Source: Virgisporangium aliadipatigenens
GTDB taxonomy: Bacteria; Actinomycetota; Actinomycetes; Mycobacteriales; Micromonosporaceae
Assembly: GCF_016863615.1 (NCBI RefSeq)
Contig: NZ_BOPF01000037.1
Span: forward strand, 48,093 to 112,092
Length of the DNA stretch: 64,000 bases
Direction: 5' to 3'
A model generated the notes under the pieces. That model was not told the DNA's origin. It made no database searches and saw only the letters and a program-made list of their open reading frames with translations. Made by a program: the position numbers and the translations under genes. This document shows, piece after piece, positions 25,334 through 34,826 of this stretch. Numbering within the stretch: position 1 is the stretch's first letter; each line of letters begins with the position of its first letter.

Positions 25334-25666
25334 GTCACACCGGAGTGCCCATGCCCGCATACCCCGCTCACCCTCGAACCGAAGGTCGCGCCTTTGTGGC
25401 TCCGACGGTCCGGCCGGCGTGCGCGGGCGCACCTGGGACGAGCGGCGTGTGGAACGTGTCGCCCCGGCTGCCGGCCGCCGGGGCGAGCCGTCAACGAATC
25501 GAACGAGGTCGTTGGCGTCGATGTGCTTGTCGAGGAGTTCGCGCAGTTCGTCGCCGCGGGCGGCGGGACGGTCACGCCGGGTTTCCCGGGCCGGAGCCGG
25601 TCCTGGCACCGTTAAGGTACATATGTGTTGACGCGCGAGGCGGCGACCGGAAGCGGGGGTGGATCG
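25334..25666. other. Intergenic region before the WXG-like gene
   Basis: A 333-base gap with no supported gene. The last bases carry a GGGGGTGGATCG ribosome-site region before ATG at 25667. I see no terminator or other clear site. Confidence 0.35.
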
Positions 25667-26734
25667 ATGGGAAAAATTGTCCTCAACTCGGCGAATGTGA
25701 CCAATGCCGCCAAAGGGTTACGCGAGATCGTGGTGCCGGCGACGAGCAAGGCAGCCGACAAGCTTGCCAACGGGTACCGCATCGACCCACCCGGCATGGG
25801 CGTCGCGCTGAGCGTCATCGAGGCGCAGTACAACGCCACATTGGACTATCACGTGCAGAACCTGCAGGTCGCGGTGGAATCGATCGAGGCGGTGGCTAAC
25901 GGCCTCGATATCACGGTCCGCAACTACCTGACCGCCGACGAAGTCAACGTCAACATGATGACCGTCCCCGGCCTGTACGAAGGTACGCGCGACGGCCAGA
26001 GCTACGGCGGGGGTTTTGGCGACACCGGATTGGCCAGGACCTTCACCAGTCCGCTGGGCGGCGACGGCCTGCAGTGGAACGACGTGGACACCATCATCGG
26101 GCTCGGCGCCCAGATCGCGGCGCTCGGGACCGCCGGCTACACCGCCTATATGTCGCCGACCTACCTGCCCACGCCCATCGTCGCCGCGCTCATCGTCGCC
26201 AACGGGCCCTCGATGGTCACCGTGGGAAGGCGGCTCGCCGATATCGCCACGACGCTGGAAACCGAGGTCAACAAGCAGTTCGACAGCATCGCCACGTCGG
26301 CGACGGGCGGCTGGGAGGACGCGAGCGTCGTCGAATACCGGAAGGTCATCACGGAGATGAACCGTGAGCTCGCCCAGATGCAGAAGGCGGTGGCCGCGGC
26401 GTCGACGCTGGTCCTGGCGGTGACGGCACTGCTCGGCGCATTCTGGTTGGCGTTCATCTCTTTCACCGGACCCTTCTTCGCCCAGATCAGCGCTCTCTTT
26501 TCGATGCAGTTCGGACCGCAGGCGGCCGTCGTGCAGCCGATCATTCAGCTGCTGGGCGCGCTGGCCTCGGCGGCCTGGCTCAAGGCCACCGGCACCGTCG
26601 TCTCCGTCCTGGCCGCTGCGGGTACGCTGATTCTCGGCGTGATCAAGGAGTTCGGCGCCTTCCAGCGCTTCGACGAGCAGGGTGACCACACGCCCGACCT
26701 GAAGCAGATCCAGATTTCCTGGTCGACGGCCTGA
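25667..26734 (+). CDS. WXG100-like protein with C-terminal membrane helices
   Basis: A 355-residue protein. The first 110 residues form a helical hairpin typical of ESX-type substrates (SANVTNAAKGLREIVVPATS, then YHVQNLQVAVESIEAVANGL), although the Trp-x-Gly turn is not canonical. A second helical section (residues about 180-245: RRLADIATTLETEVNKQFDS) contains WEDASVVEYRKVI. The C-terminal part has two to three hydrophobic helices (LVLAVTALLGAFWLAFISFT, then a later TVVSVLAAAGTLILGVI). It may be a type VII secretion substrate or structural component. No EccC-type ATPase is in the window. Confidence 0.55.
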   Translation: MGKIVLNSANVTNAAKGLREIVVPATSKAADKLANGYRIDPPGMGVALSVIEAQYNATLDYHVQNLQVAVESIEAVANGLDITVRNYLTADEVNVNMMTVPGLYEGTRDGQSYGGGFGDTGLARTFTSPLGGDGLQWNDVDTIIGLGAQIAALGTAGYTAYMSPTYLPTPIVAALIVANGPSMVTVGRRLADIATTLETEVNKQFDSIATSATGGWEDASVVEYRKVITEMNRELAQMQKAVAAASTLVLAVTALLGAFWLAFISFTGPFFAQISALFSMQFGPQAAVVQPIIQLLGALASAAWLKATGTVVSVLAAAGTLILGVIKEFGAFQRFDEQGDHTPDLKQIQISWSTA

Positions 26735-26754
26735 CCGGGAACGGGGGGAGCACA

Positions 26755-27177
26755 GTGACCGACTTCGAGAAAGAACTGAGCAAGCTCACCGGGCAGGTCC
26801 AGGAGCAGATCGCGGCGTTCGAGCGGCAGCGCGAAGCCATCGCGACAGCGACCGGCGAGGGTGCGAGTGCCGACGGCATGGTCACCGCCGTCGTCGACTC
26901 CCGCGGGGTCCTCCGCGACATGACCATCAACCCGCGCGCGCTGCGGCTGGGCAGCGAATCAGTGCGCGACTCGGTGCTCGAGGCCGTCCAAGCCGCTCAC
27001 GACCATCTCGCCGAGGTCCTCCGGGAGCTCATGCCCACGCAAGGCGCAGTCGACGTGACGGGCATGCTGAAGAAGGTGGAGTTGCCGGCCGAACTCCGCG
27101 GGATCATGGACCAGCTCAACCAGCGGGCGTCCGACGTCGGATACGAGGCCGACCGGTTCGGCCGGATGAACCGATAG
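26755..27177 (+). CDS. YbaB/EbfC-like protein in an ESX-like gene set
   Basis: A 140-residue protein with the YbaB/EbfC fold pattern: an N-terminal long helix (FEKELSKLTGQVQEQIAAFE), a central beta-hairpin (MVTAVVDSRGVLRDMTINPR) and a second helix (VRDSVLEAVQAAHDHLAEVL). Chromosomal YbaB binds DNA. In actinobacteria many paralogues sit beside WXG100 or ESX genes, where their role is unknown. GTG start at 26755, 20 bases after the WXG-like gene and in an obvious operon. Confidence 0.75.
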   Translation: MTDFEKELSKLTGQVQEQIAAFERQREAIATATGEGASADGMVTAVVDSRGVLRDMTINPRALRLGSESVRDSVLEAVQAAHDHLAEVLRELMPTQGAVDVTGMLKKVELPAELRGIMDQLNQRASDVGYEADRFGRMNR

Positions 27178-27185
27178 CCGCCGAA

Positions 27186-27830
27186 GTGACCCTCGACGGG
27201 TACCAGGGGTCCGGCCGAGTACTGGTGCTGCGCGGCCCCCGAGGACCGGCCGGAGCCGTCCTCGGCTATGTCTGGTGGTTCGCCGCCGCTGCCGCCCTGG
27301 CCGCTGCCGGTTGGTGGACGGTGGCCGGCTACGAGGGATCCAGGCCGGTGCTCAGCGTCCTGTACGGCGTGCTGATCTTCCTCGTTGTGTTTCTTCCGTT
27401 GGGGCTGATCGTCGCGTTCGGCCTCAACGCGGCCCACCTCAAGGGCCTCGACGGCGGATCCGGCATACCGCTGGCCGAATTGAGCCCAGAGGGCGTACAC
27501 GTGCGTTACCGCGGGGTCCGGGCCCGCGAGCGGCGCCGGGGACTTCCTGACAGCCCACCGTACGATGCCGCGGCGCCCTGGTCGGTGATCACCGGCTGGC
27601 GGCCCGGCCGCGGCCCGTTCGGCGAGCCTGTCCTGGTGCTCGACATCGACAGTCCGGACGAGTTGGTGACTCATCCCAACCCGCGCGGTGCGCCCACCTA
27701 TGCGGCCAGGCTACGAGAGGCCACATCGTCGCCACTGGCGGTACGCACGCCGCGAGCGGTCTCCGGAGAGTTGCCGGCGCTGCGCCGGATGCTTGCGGAG
27801 TACGGCGTCCATGAGCGTCCGCTCAGCTGA
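27186..27830 (+). CDS. Two-helix membrane protein, hypothetical
   Basis: A 214-residue protein starting at GTG 27186, 8 bases after the YbaB-like gene. It has a short cytoplasmic head, two membrane helices (about residues 27-48 and 56-82) and a soluble C-terminal domain of about 120 residues with a PH-like or beta-rich character (LSPEGVHVRYRGVRARERRR, PWSVITGWRPGRGPFGEPVL). No family is recognised. The operon order WXG-like, YbaB-like, this gene is seen in other actinobacteria in my recollection, but I cannot cite cases. Confidence 0.55.
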   Translation: MTLDGYQGSGRVLVLRGPRGPAGAVLGYVWWFAAAAALAAAGWWTVAGYEGSRPVLSVLYGVLIFLVVFLPLGLIVAFGLNAAHLKGLDGGSGIPLAELSPEGVHVRYRGVRARERRRGLPDSPPYDAAAPWSVITGWRPGRGPFGEPVLVLDIDSPDELVTHPNPRGAPTYAARLREATSSPLAVRTPRAVSGELPALRRMLAEYGVHERPLS

Positions 27831-28155
27831 CGACCGACACGTCGAACGCTGGTATGCGGTTCGGTAGCCTTTTTGGCGCCCGAGCCGATCTCCCGGACGC
27901 TGCTCACCGCCAACCGGGGCACTTGGATCACCCCGAACTCGACGCCTCTGCGCAACCCGATCCCGTTCCGCCGGAGGGTGCGCGAATCAACAGGTACCAG
28001 CTCGCGCGCATTGACCACCGCACCAGCCCGCTGCAGATCACCGGCTGGTGTAACGGGTGCTCATCGGTAGATGGCCGCAACGCTCCCATCCGCCGCTCAT
28101 CTCTTCGCCGCCAGCCAGGAACTTGTCCCGGTCCTGGCAGCCGGCGGCGCACTAG
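27831..28155. other. Intergenic region between convergent genes
   Basis: Three hundred and twenty-five bases with no supported gene. Several small frames exist, none with a ribosome site. No RNA gene was recognised. Confidence 0.35.
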
Positions 28156-28821
28156 CTAGGCGCCGGGGACGATGCGGTGGGTCTCGTACGCCCACATCGC
28201 GATCTCAACCCGGTTCCGGACGCCGAGCTTGCCCATCAGGCTCGCGAGGTGGGTCTTCACCGTGCTCAGACTGATGTGCAGGGCGTCGGCGATCTCCACG
28301 TTGGTCAGCCCCCGGGCGACGGCGATGAGTACGTCCTCCTCGCGGGCGGTGACCGGGACGACCGGCTGTGTCATGGGCCGCCCGACCGGCACGTCAGCGA
28401 ACGCCCGCAGCAGACGCACCGTTACGCTCGGGGCGATGAGCGCCTGACCGTCCGCCGCCGACCGGACGGCCTGGACCAGCAGCTCCGGCCCAGCGTCCTT
28501 GAGCAGGAACCCGCGGGCGCCCGCGCGCAGCGCACCGTAGACATACTCGTCGAGGTCGAACGTCGTGATCACGACGACCACGACGGGGTCGGCGACGCCG
28601 GGTCCGGCGAGCTGCCGGGTAGCCTCCAGCCCGTCGAGGCCCGGCATCCGAATGTCGAACAGGCACACGTCGGGCCGCAGGTCACGGGCGAGCCGCACGG
28701 CCTCGCTCCCGTCGGACGCCTCGCCGACCACCTCGATGTCGGGCTGGAGGTCCAGCATGATGCGCAGCCCTGTGCGGATGATGGCCTGATCGTCAGCGAT
28801 GACGACGCGAATGGGCTGCAC
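28156..28821 (-). CDS. NarL/LuxR-family response regulator
   Basis: A 221-residue regulator. The start is set by GGAGGACGCACA before GTG. The receiver domain has ADDQAIIRTG, phospho-acceptor Asp56 (VCLFDIRMP), VVITTFD and the Lys in GFLLKDAG. The LuxR-type DNA-binding domain reads VTAREEDVLIAVARGLTNVE, then IADALHISLSTVKTHLASLM. It overlaps the 3' end of the upstream histidine kinase gene (28793) by 29 bases, so the two are coupled. Divergent from the MMPL exporter gene, which is a possible target. Confidence 0.92.
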   Translation of the reverse strand: MQPIRVVIADDQAIIRTGLRIMLDLQPDIEVVGEASDGSEAVRLARDLRPDVCLFDIRMPGLDGLEATRQLAGPGVADPVVVVVITTFDLDEYVYGALRAGARGFLLKDAGPELLVQAVRSAADGQALIAPSVTVRLLRAFADVPVGRPMTQPVVPVTAREEDVLIAVARGLTNVEIADALHISLSTVKTHLASLMGKLGVRNRVEIAMWAYETHRIVPGA

Positions 28822-29968
28822 TGTGCGTCCTCCTCCGGGGCAGCTCGGCCGTGACCTGCCAGCCGTGCTCGGCGCCCGGCCCGGCCCGCAGTTCGCCGCC
28901 GAGCATCGCGGCCCGCTCGCGCAGCCCCGCCAGACCGTACCCATCGCGGCTCTTGCCGGCGCGTACCCCGTCGTTGCGCACCGTCACCGTGATCCGCTCC
29001 GGCTCGCCGGTGACCCGGACGATGATCCCGCTGGCGTCGACGGAGTGCCGCCGGGCGTTGGTCACCGACTCCTGCACGATGCGGTAGACCGCCGCGTCCA
29101 CGGCCGGTGACAGCGCGTCCAGGTCACCGTCGAGCCGCAGGTCGATCGGGAGCCGGCCGCCGGTGCCGCTCAGCAGCCGCTCCAGGTCCATGACCCCGGC
29201 GATGGGGGCCAGGTCGGCGCCGGTGCCGCGGTCCCGCAGCGCGGCGACCATGGCCCGCATCTCCTCCAGCGTGCGCGCGCCCTCCTCCTCCACGCCCTCC
29301 AGCGCCTCGACGGCGGCGGCCGGTTCCACGCCGGCGAGCACCCGACCGGCCTGGGCGCGGATCACCATCGCGGAGACGTGGTGGGCGACCGTGTCGTGCA
29401 GTTCCCGGGCCAGTCGCTCTCGCTCTTTGGAGCGCACCCCGTCCAGGAGCCGCTCGCGGGCGGTCGCCCGGAACCGCACCGACGCCCCGATCACCGCCGG
29501 CATGAACAGGAACCCGAACCCCGCGATCTGCTCGGCGGGCGGGATGATGTCGTCCTCGACCGCCTGGACGACGAACGCAACGAGGAGGATCCCGATACCC
29601 AGGACGATCTCTCGTCCCGATCCCCACCGGAGCAGCGCATACACCAGCAGCAGCACGATCACGCTGCTGCCCAGCCCGACCGGCTCGCGCGGGTCCGCCA
29701 CCAGTGACGCCAGCCCGAGCAGGATGATCGCACCGAACCCGAGCGCGACCGCCGTCAGCGGCCGGGTCCGGCGCCACATGAGCAACGCGCACGACCAGAC
29801 GGCGAGCACAAGGGCCACCGGCCGCCACACGAGGTCGTCGCGCAGCGTGGCCTCGGTGACCGCGCTACCCAGTCCCGCGGCGAGCAGCGCCCAGTCCCTC
29901 CACACCCGCACGGGCACATCGGCGGGCCGCGGCTCGGTCCACAGATTCCGCAGGTCATCGGTCAGCAC
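28793..29968 (-). CDS. Sensor histidine kinase (DesK/NarX type)
   Basis: A 391-residue kinase. Four to five hydrophobic helices occupy the first 165 residues. The HisKA_3 phospho-acceptor is His191 (ERERLARELHDTVAHHVSAM). The ATPase part carries the N box (VYRIVQESVTNARRH) and the G box (SRDGYGLAGLRERAAML). It pairs with the regulator just downstream and diverges from the MMPL exporter gene over about 175 bases. The signal is unknown. Membrane stress or a drug is typical for kinases paired with exporters. Confidence 0.92.
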   Translation of the reverse strand: MLTDDLRNLWTEPRPADVPVRVWRDWALLAAGLGSAVTEATLRDDLVWRPVALVLAVWSCALLMWRRTRPLTAVALGFGAIILLGLASLVADPREPVGLGSSVIVLLLVYALLRWGSGREIVLGIGILLVAFVVQAVEDDIIPPAEQIAGFGFLFMPAVIGASVRFRATARERLLDGVRSKERERLARELHDTVAHHVSAMVIRAQAGRVLAGVEPAAAVEALEGVEEEGARTLEEMRAMVAALRDRGTGADLAPIAGVMDLERLLSGTGGRLPIDLRLDGDLDALSPAVDAAVYRIVQESVTNARRHSVDASGIIVRVTGEPERITVTVRNDGVRAGKSRDGYGLAGLRERAAMLGGELRAGPGAEHGWQVTAELPRRRTHSAAHSRRHR

Positions 29969-30143
29969 ACTGTCCAGCCTAGGGATCGCACCGGCACGCG
30001 CATCGGCCGAAAGAACGGCCGACCGCTCGGCCCGTGGAGGGACGGATCTGCGGCTCGCGGGCCGATGCCCGCCGGTGCTGCGACGACGAGCCTTGCATCA
30101 GCGGCCGGGGTACAGCGGCCGATGAGGTCATTGGAGGACCCCG

Positions 30144-32363
30144 ATGCTTTCGAAAGCCCTGTCCCGTCTGGGCGGCGGCGCGGCCCGCCATCCGTGGCGG
30201 ATGATCGCGGCCTGGCTATTCGTCGCCGCGCTCGCTGTCGTCGCCGCGAGCGCGTTCGGTGGGCGGCCCGCCGACTCGATGACCGCCCCCGGGCTGGACT
30301 CGCAACTGGCCGCGAAGCTGATCGAGCAGACCGGCACCGGCCAGGACGGCATGACGGCCCAGGTGGTCGTCACCCCGCTCGACGGCGGCGTGAGCTTCTT
30401 CGACCAGGGTGCCGCGCGGACGGCGCTGGCCCGACTGCAGGCCGAGGTGCGGCAGCTCCCGCACGTGCTCGGCACCGGCGAGCCGGTCCAGGCGCTGGAC
30501 GCCGGTGGCGACGCCGCCGTCCGCGCCGGTCTGGTCTCCACCGACGGGCGGATCGCGCTGATCCGGGTGCAGTACCCGCCGCAGGACGAGCTGTCGGCCA
30601 AGGACCTCGACGCGCTGGTCGCCGCCGTGGAACGGCTGCGCGGTGAGCTGCCGCTGCGCATCGAGATGGGCGGGGACCTGTTCTTCGCCTTCTCCGATGC
30701 GGGCGCCGGCATCGGCGAGCTGGTCGGCCTCCTCGCCGCGGCCACGATCCTGTTCCTGGCGTTCGGCTCGCTCATCGCCGCCGCGCTCCCGATCGGCATG
30801 GCCATCTTCGGGCTGACCGTCGGCATCGCCACGATGACGGTCCTGGCCAGGTTCATCGAGGTACCGACGTTCGGGCCGGTGCTCGGCAGCATGGTCGGGC
30901 TCGGGGTCGGGATCGACTACGCCCTGTTCGTGCTGGCCCGGCACCGGGAGTACCTCGCCGCGGGTGTCCAGCCGTCCGAGGCGGCGGCGCGTGCGGTGGC
31001 CACGGCCGGGCGGCCCGTGGTGTTCGCCGGCGGCACCGTCGTCGTGTCGATCCTCGGCATGGCGGTCGCGGATGTGCCGTTCATGACGATCGGCGGGCTC
31101 GCGGTCGCCCTGGTCGTGCTGATCATGGTGCTCGCGTCGGTGACGCTGCTGCCGGCCTTCCTCGGCCTCGCCGGTGCCCGCCTGGGCCGCCCGGGCCGGC
31201 TGATGCGCCGCGTCGTCCGGTGGCGGGCCGCTACCACCGCGGGCACCGGGTGGGTGCGCTGGATCGGGCATGTCAACCGGCACCCGGGGCTCTACGCGGT
31301 CGGTGCCGCCGCGCTTCTGCTCGCCGCGACGCTGCCCGTGTTCGGCCTGCGGGTGGGTCTGCCGGACGACGGCTCGATGCCGCGGAACCGGACGGAGCGC
31401 AGGGCGTACGACCTCGTCGCCAAAGGCTTCGGGCCGGGCGCCAACGGTCCCGTCATCATCGCCATGACCACCGCCGGGGATCCGGGCGCGCTGGACCGGG
31501 TCGTCACCGCGGTCACCGCCGACCGGGGCGTCGCGTCGGTCGCCGGGACGCAGATCGACCAGGCGACCGGGATCGCGACCCTGGTGCTGTTCCCGACCAG
31601 CGGGCCGCAGGAGAAGGCCACCACGGACACCGTCGCCCGGCTACGCGCCGAGGTCCTGCCCGGCGCGGTCGGTGCCGGCCCGGCGAAGGCCCACGTCGGC
31701 GGCGCCGCGGCGAGCCTGTCGGACGTCGGGAAGCGGACCAGTGACCGCATGCCGGCGTTCGTCGGCGCCGTGCTGGCGCTGTCCTTCGTGCTGCTGCTGC
31801 TGGTGTTCCGCTCGGTGCTGGTACCGCTGAAAGCCGTTCTGTTGAACCTGCTGAGCATCGGCGCGTCCTACGGCATCATGGTCGCGGTCTTCCAGTGGGG
31901 CTGGGGCGGCGCGCTGATCGGCCTGGAGTCCACGGTGCCGATCGTGTCGTTCATCCCGATGTTCATGTTCGCGATCCTGTTCGGCCTGTCCATGGACTAC
32001 GAGGTGTTCCTGCTGTCCCGGGTGCGGGAGGAGTACCTGCGCACCGGGGAGAACCGCACCGCGATCGTGCGGGGCATCTCCGGCACCGCCCGGGTCATCA
32101 CCTCCGCCGCGCTCATCATGGTGGCGGTCTTCCTGTCCTTCGCCGTCGCGGACGACCCGTCGACGAAGATGTTCGGTCTCGGCCTGGCCACCGCCATCTT
32201 CGTCGACGCCACGATCGTGCGCATGGTGCTGGTACCGGCGACCATGACCCTGCTCGGCAACGCCAACTGGTGGCTGCCGAAGTGGCTTGACCGCCTGCTG
32301 CCCGGCGGCCACGAGCCGCTGGACGAGAGACCACCGGCCAGGGAACTGGAGACCGTGCATTAG
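30144..32363 (+). CDS. MMPL-family membrane transporter
   Basis: A 739-residue RND-superfamily protein with two repeats of one helix, a periplasmic domain and five helices. The conserved proton-relay motifs are present in both halves: VGLGVGIDYALFVLARHREY near residue 265 and FGLSMDYEVFLLSRVREEYL near residue 620. MMPL proteins export lipids, drugs or siderophores using the proton gradient. A ribosome site (GGAGGACCCCG) precedes the ATG. The divergent kinase/regulator pair may control it. Confidence 0.92.
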   Translation: MLSKALSRLGGGAARHPWRMIAAWLFVAALAVVAASAFGGRPADSMTAPGLDSQLAAKLIEQTGTGQDGMTAQVVVTPLDGGVSFFDQGAARTALARLQAEVRQLPHVLGTGEPVQALDAGGDAAVRAGLVSTDGRIALIRVQYPPQDELSAKDLDALVAAVERLRGELPLRIEMGGDLFFAFSDAGAGIGELVGLLAAATILFLAFGSLIAAALPIGMAIFGLTVGIATMTVLARFIEVPTFGPVLGSMVGLGVGIDYALFVLARHREYLAAGVQPSEAAARAVATAGRPVVFAGGTVVVSILGMAVADVPFMTIGGLAVALVVLIMVLASVTLLPAFLGLAGARLGRPGRLMRRVVRWRAATTAGTGWVRWIGHVNRHPGLYAVGAAALLLAATLPVFGLRVGLPDDGSMPRNRTERRAYDLVAKGFGPGANGPVIIAMTTAGDPGALDRVVTAVTADRGVASVAGTQIDQATGIATLVLFPTSGPQEKATTDTVARLRAEVLPGAVGAGPAKAHVGGAAASLSDVGKRTSDRMPAFVGAVLALSFVLLLLVFRSVLVPLKAVLLNLLSIGASYGIMVAVFQWGWGGALIGLESTVPIVSFIPMFMFAILFGLSMDYEVFLLSRVREEYLRTGENRTAIVRGISGTARVITSAALIMVAVFLSFAVADDPSTKMFGLGLATAIFVDATIVRMVLVPATMTLLGNANWWLPKWLDRLLPGGHEPLDERPPARELETVH

Positions 32364-32499
32364 GCACCCCGCATCGGCCTGCTCGCCGTCGGCTCACGGA
32401 TCCGCTGGTGCCGGGTCGGCTCCGGCCGAGAGCGGAGTGCCGGTCGTGATGGCCACGGCGGTGTGTTGCTGCGGCCGGTCGGCGGCTGCGGTGGTTGCC

Positions 32500-32913
32500 G
32501 TGCCGCGCAGGGCGACGGATCAGAAAGGTCAGGGGCGGGTCGCTCCCGGGCTGCGGCATCCTCGAACGGAAGGGCTGTGCGGGTGGTACCTGTGGTGGTC
32601 GGAGATGTTCCCAAAGGCCGACGACGCGTTCGAGGTGCACCATGTTCGGCACCTCGCGGACGACGACCGGTTCCGCGTCGTGGCGCTCGACCCGAAACGG
32701 CGGGTCAAGTTCCCCCTTGCCCGTGAAGAGGGTGATGTTCCGACCTCACCAGCCGCACCACCGCGGTTCCGCCGAACCAGACCCGACCTTCGACACCGCC
32801 TCGCCGGGCGACCGAGCGCACCATCGGCGGCAGATCCGGATGCCTTGATCGTTTGGGCCGTTCGCGGTGCCGCACTCGGCCCCGACGACGGGCCGCTGGG
32901 CGGGGCGTCGTAA
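32500..32913 (+). CDS. Immunity-like or decayed protein with WYLWW core
   Basis: The frame contains VAPGLRHPRTEGLCGWYLWW, then MFPKADDAFEVHHVRHLADD. This pattern (GLRHP...GWYIW.G...DDFF.p.HV.HL) occurs in small actinobacterial proteins of the type used as immunity or colicin-like neighbours. The usual ending with a Pro-Pro-Gly-Trp-Arg segment is missing and the C-terminal 40 residues are low-complexity, so the gene may be truncated by mutation. GTG at 32500 or 32491 are possible starts, neither with a strong ribosome site. Weak call. Confidence 0.35.
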   Translation: MPRRATDQKGQGRVAPGLRHPRTEGLCGWYLWWSEMFPKADDAFEVHHVRHLADDDRFRVVALDPKRRVKFPLAREEGDVPTSPAAPPRFRRTRPDLRHRLAGRPSAPSAADPDALIVWAVRGAALGPDDGPLGGAS

Positions 32914-32923
32914 CGTCCCCATC

Positions 32924-33400
32924 GTGGTCACGTTCGAGAGCTTGGCGCTCCGGCTGGAGCGGGTCGAAGCGCAACTGGCACTGCAAAGGCTGGTACACGA
33001 CTACTGCATCGGTGCCGACCACCGTGACCTGCAACGGTGGACATCAGTGTGGACTACCGACGCGGTCTGGGAGACCAGCCCGGACCGCCGCTTCGTCGGC
33101 ATCGAGTCCATCCGCAACGCAGTCCAGGACCAGTGGCGGACCTTCCCGATCATGCAGCACGCCACCGCCAACCACGTCATCGACTTCAACGGCGCCACGG
33201 CAAAAGGCCGATGCGACGTGGTGATCCTCGTCCAGCTGCCTGACCGCCGGTGGATCGCCGGCGGCGGCAGCTACGAGGACCACTACCGCATCGTCGGCGG
33301 CTCCTGGCGCATCGCCTACCGGCGGGTCGTGCGGCCGTTCGATCTCGCCCCACTTGCCCCGGCCGACGGACCTAATGAGGTCACCGACATACCCGACTGA
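32924..33400 (+). CDS. SnoaL-like (NTF2-fold) protein
   Basis: A 158-residue protein. Residues 15-45 (ALQRLVHDYCIGADHRDLQR, then WTSVWTTDAVWE) and the following strands (ANHVIDFNGATAKGRCDVVI, GGSYEDHYRIVGGSWRIAYR) match the SnoaL_4 group, related to scytalone dehydratase and hexachlorocyclohexane dehydrochlorinase. The conserved Tyr/Asp near the start of the cone fits an active-site base, but the reaction cannot be told. GTG at 32924 follows a CGTAACGTCCCC region. It converges on, and overlaps by 85 bases, the repeat-variant protein on the other strand. Confidence 0.75.
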   Translation: MVTFESLALRLERVEAQLALQRLVHDYCIGADHRDLQRWTSVWTTDAVWETSPDRRFVGIESIRNAVQDQWRTFPIMQHATANHVIDFNGATAKGRCDVVILVQLPDRRWIAGGGSYEDHYRIVGGSWRIAYRRVVRPFDLAPLAPADGPNEVTDIPD

Positions 33401-34826
33401 GCCTTGCCACGCACCATGCCGTTCCATTCCTTGAGGGCAAGCGAGCGCTCAGCGGCAGATCCGCGTAGCGCGCGAAGCGCGGCAAATCCGTGACCGTGAT
33501 CTTGATCCATACGGATGTGCGGCTGGGCGGCGGTGCGGTGGTCGGTGACGAACTGGAGGCAGTTCACCGGCGTGCCGCTCCGGCGAATCACTGGGCTCCG
33601 TAGCGTCTCGGGGTTCACCCGCCATGACGCGAGGAGGGTCTCCATCGCGGGGCGTGGCAGGGAGGGGTTCGCCGCGGCCGCTTCGGCCACCCGCTCGTCG
33701 GGATCGTCGAGCAGTTTGATGATCGTCGCGGCTGGCAGGGTCGGATGGCGTGCGGCGACGGGTCGGCCCTGGTGGTCGGCAAGGCACAGCGTCAGGGTTG
33801 CCGCGTCGGCGTGCGGATGCGCCGCGATGATCCGGTAGGCCTTCTGTACCGGCGGGACGTGCGTGGCCAGTTCGTGCAACAGACCTGGGCTGCAGGTGGG
33901 GTTGTGCGCCACCCGGACGACGACGCGGCTGCCGTGGCGGGCCACCATCGTGCGTAGCTGTGCTTCGGTGAGCGCCGGGTTCGGGGCCAGCGACTTGAGT
34001 ACCTTCGCGTCCGGATCCTCGGCGAGGAGGTTCACCACCTCTGGGGGCAGGTCGGGCCGTGCGGCCAGGAGCATCCTGACCGCGGCGACGGGTGAGCGGG
34101 CCATCTGTGCCACCTCGGCCGGGCCGGCGGCGGCGATGCGTGGCAGCAGCGCCGGGCCGATCCTCGTGATAGGCGCGATCTCGGCCAGCACGTCGAGCGG
34201 GACGCGCGGGTTGTGCGCCAGCCGTCGCCGCACGTCGTTGGTGTCGTCGCTGGCCATCACCCGGATCAGGCTCTCCGTGACCGTCGGGTTGGCCGCCGCC
34301 TCGCCCCGTACGCCCGGTACCGGGTCGCCGGCCAATCGCCGGTAGACCTCCGGTGGCAGGTCCTGCCGTTCGGCCACCGCCCACCGCACCCACATCGCCG
34401 GTTCCTCGACCCACCCGGCGACGGTCTGCGGTGGCGTCGTCGGGTTCGCCACGAGCGCATACCGCAGGTCGACCAACGCGCCCTCGTGCCGGCCGCGGCA
34501 GCACATACCGGGCGGCGGGTCCGCGCTCGCGTCGCAGCCGTAGCACAACCGCGCTGGCGGCAACGTCCCGTCAGTGCCCAGCGCCGCCAACAGCGACGCG
34601 GGGGCCGCCTCATTGCCGGCAACGCCACGCCGGACCGCCAGGTGCGGATGCCGGGCGAGCCGCATGACCACCTCGGCGGGCATCGTGGGCGACCGGGCGG
34701 CCTCGGCGACAACCACCACGTCGGGTCGTCCGCCAGGTCCCGCAGCATGAACGCCGGCGTCGGATCATCCGACAGCGCGATCACCGAGACGGTGGCGAAG
34801 AAGGCGATCGAGAAGGTAGACCGCAC
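33316..34826 (-). pseudogene. Leucine-rich-repeat-variant (LRV) protein, frameshifted near N-terminus
   Basis: Residues follow a 24-residue pattern of the LRV type, for example LARHPHLAVRRGVAGNE, MVARHGSRVVVRVAHNPTCS, VAARHPTLPAATIIKLLDDP and VAEAAAANPSLPRP. An N-terminal Cys group (LCYGCDASADPPPGMCCRGR) resembles the Fe-S cluster domain of LRV proteins. The frame from 34826 (SVIALSDDPTPAFMLRDLAD) and the frame ending at 33316 meet near 34728, and one missing base there would join them. The C-terminus overlaps the SnoaL-like gene by 85 bases. The role is unknown. LRV proteins bind partners through their curved repeat surface. Confidence 0.7.
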
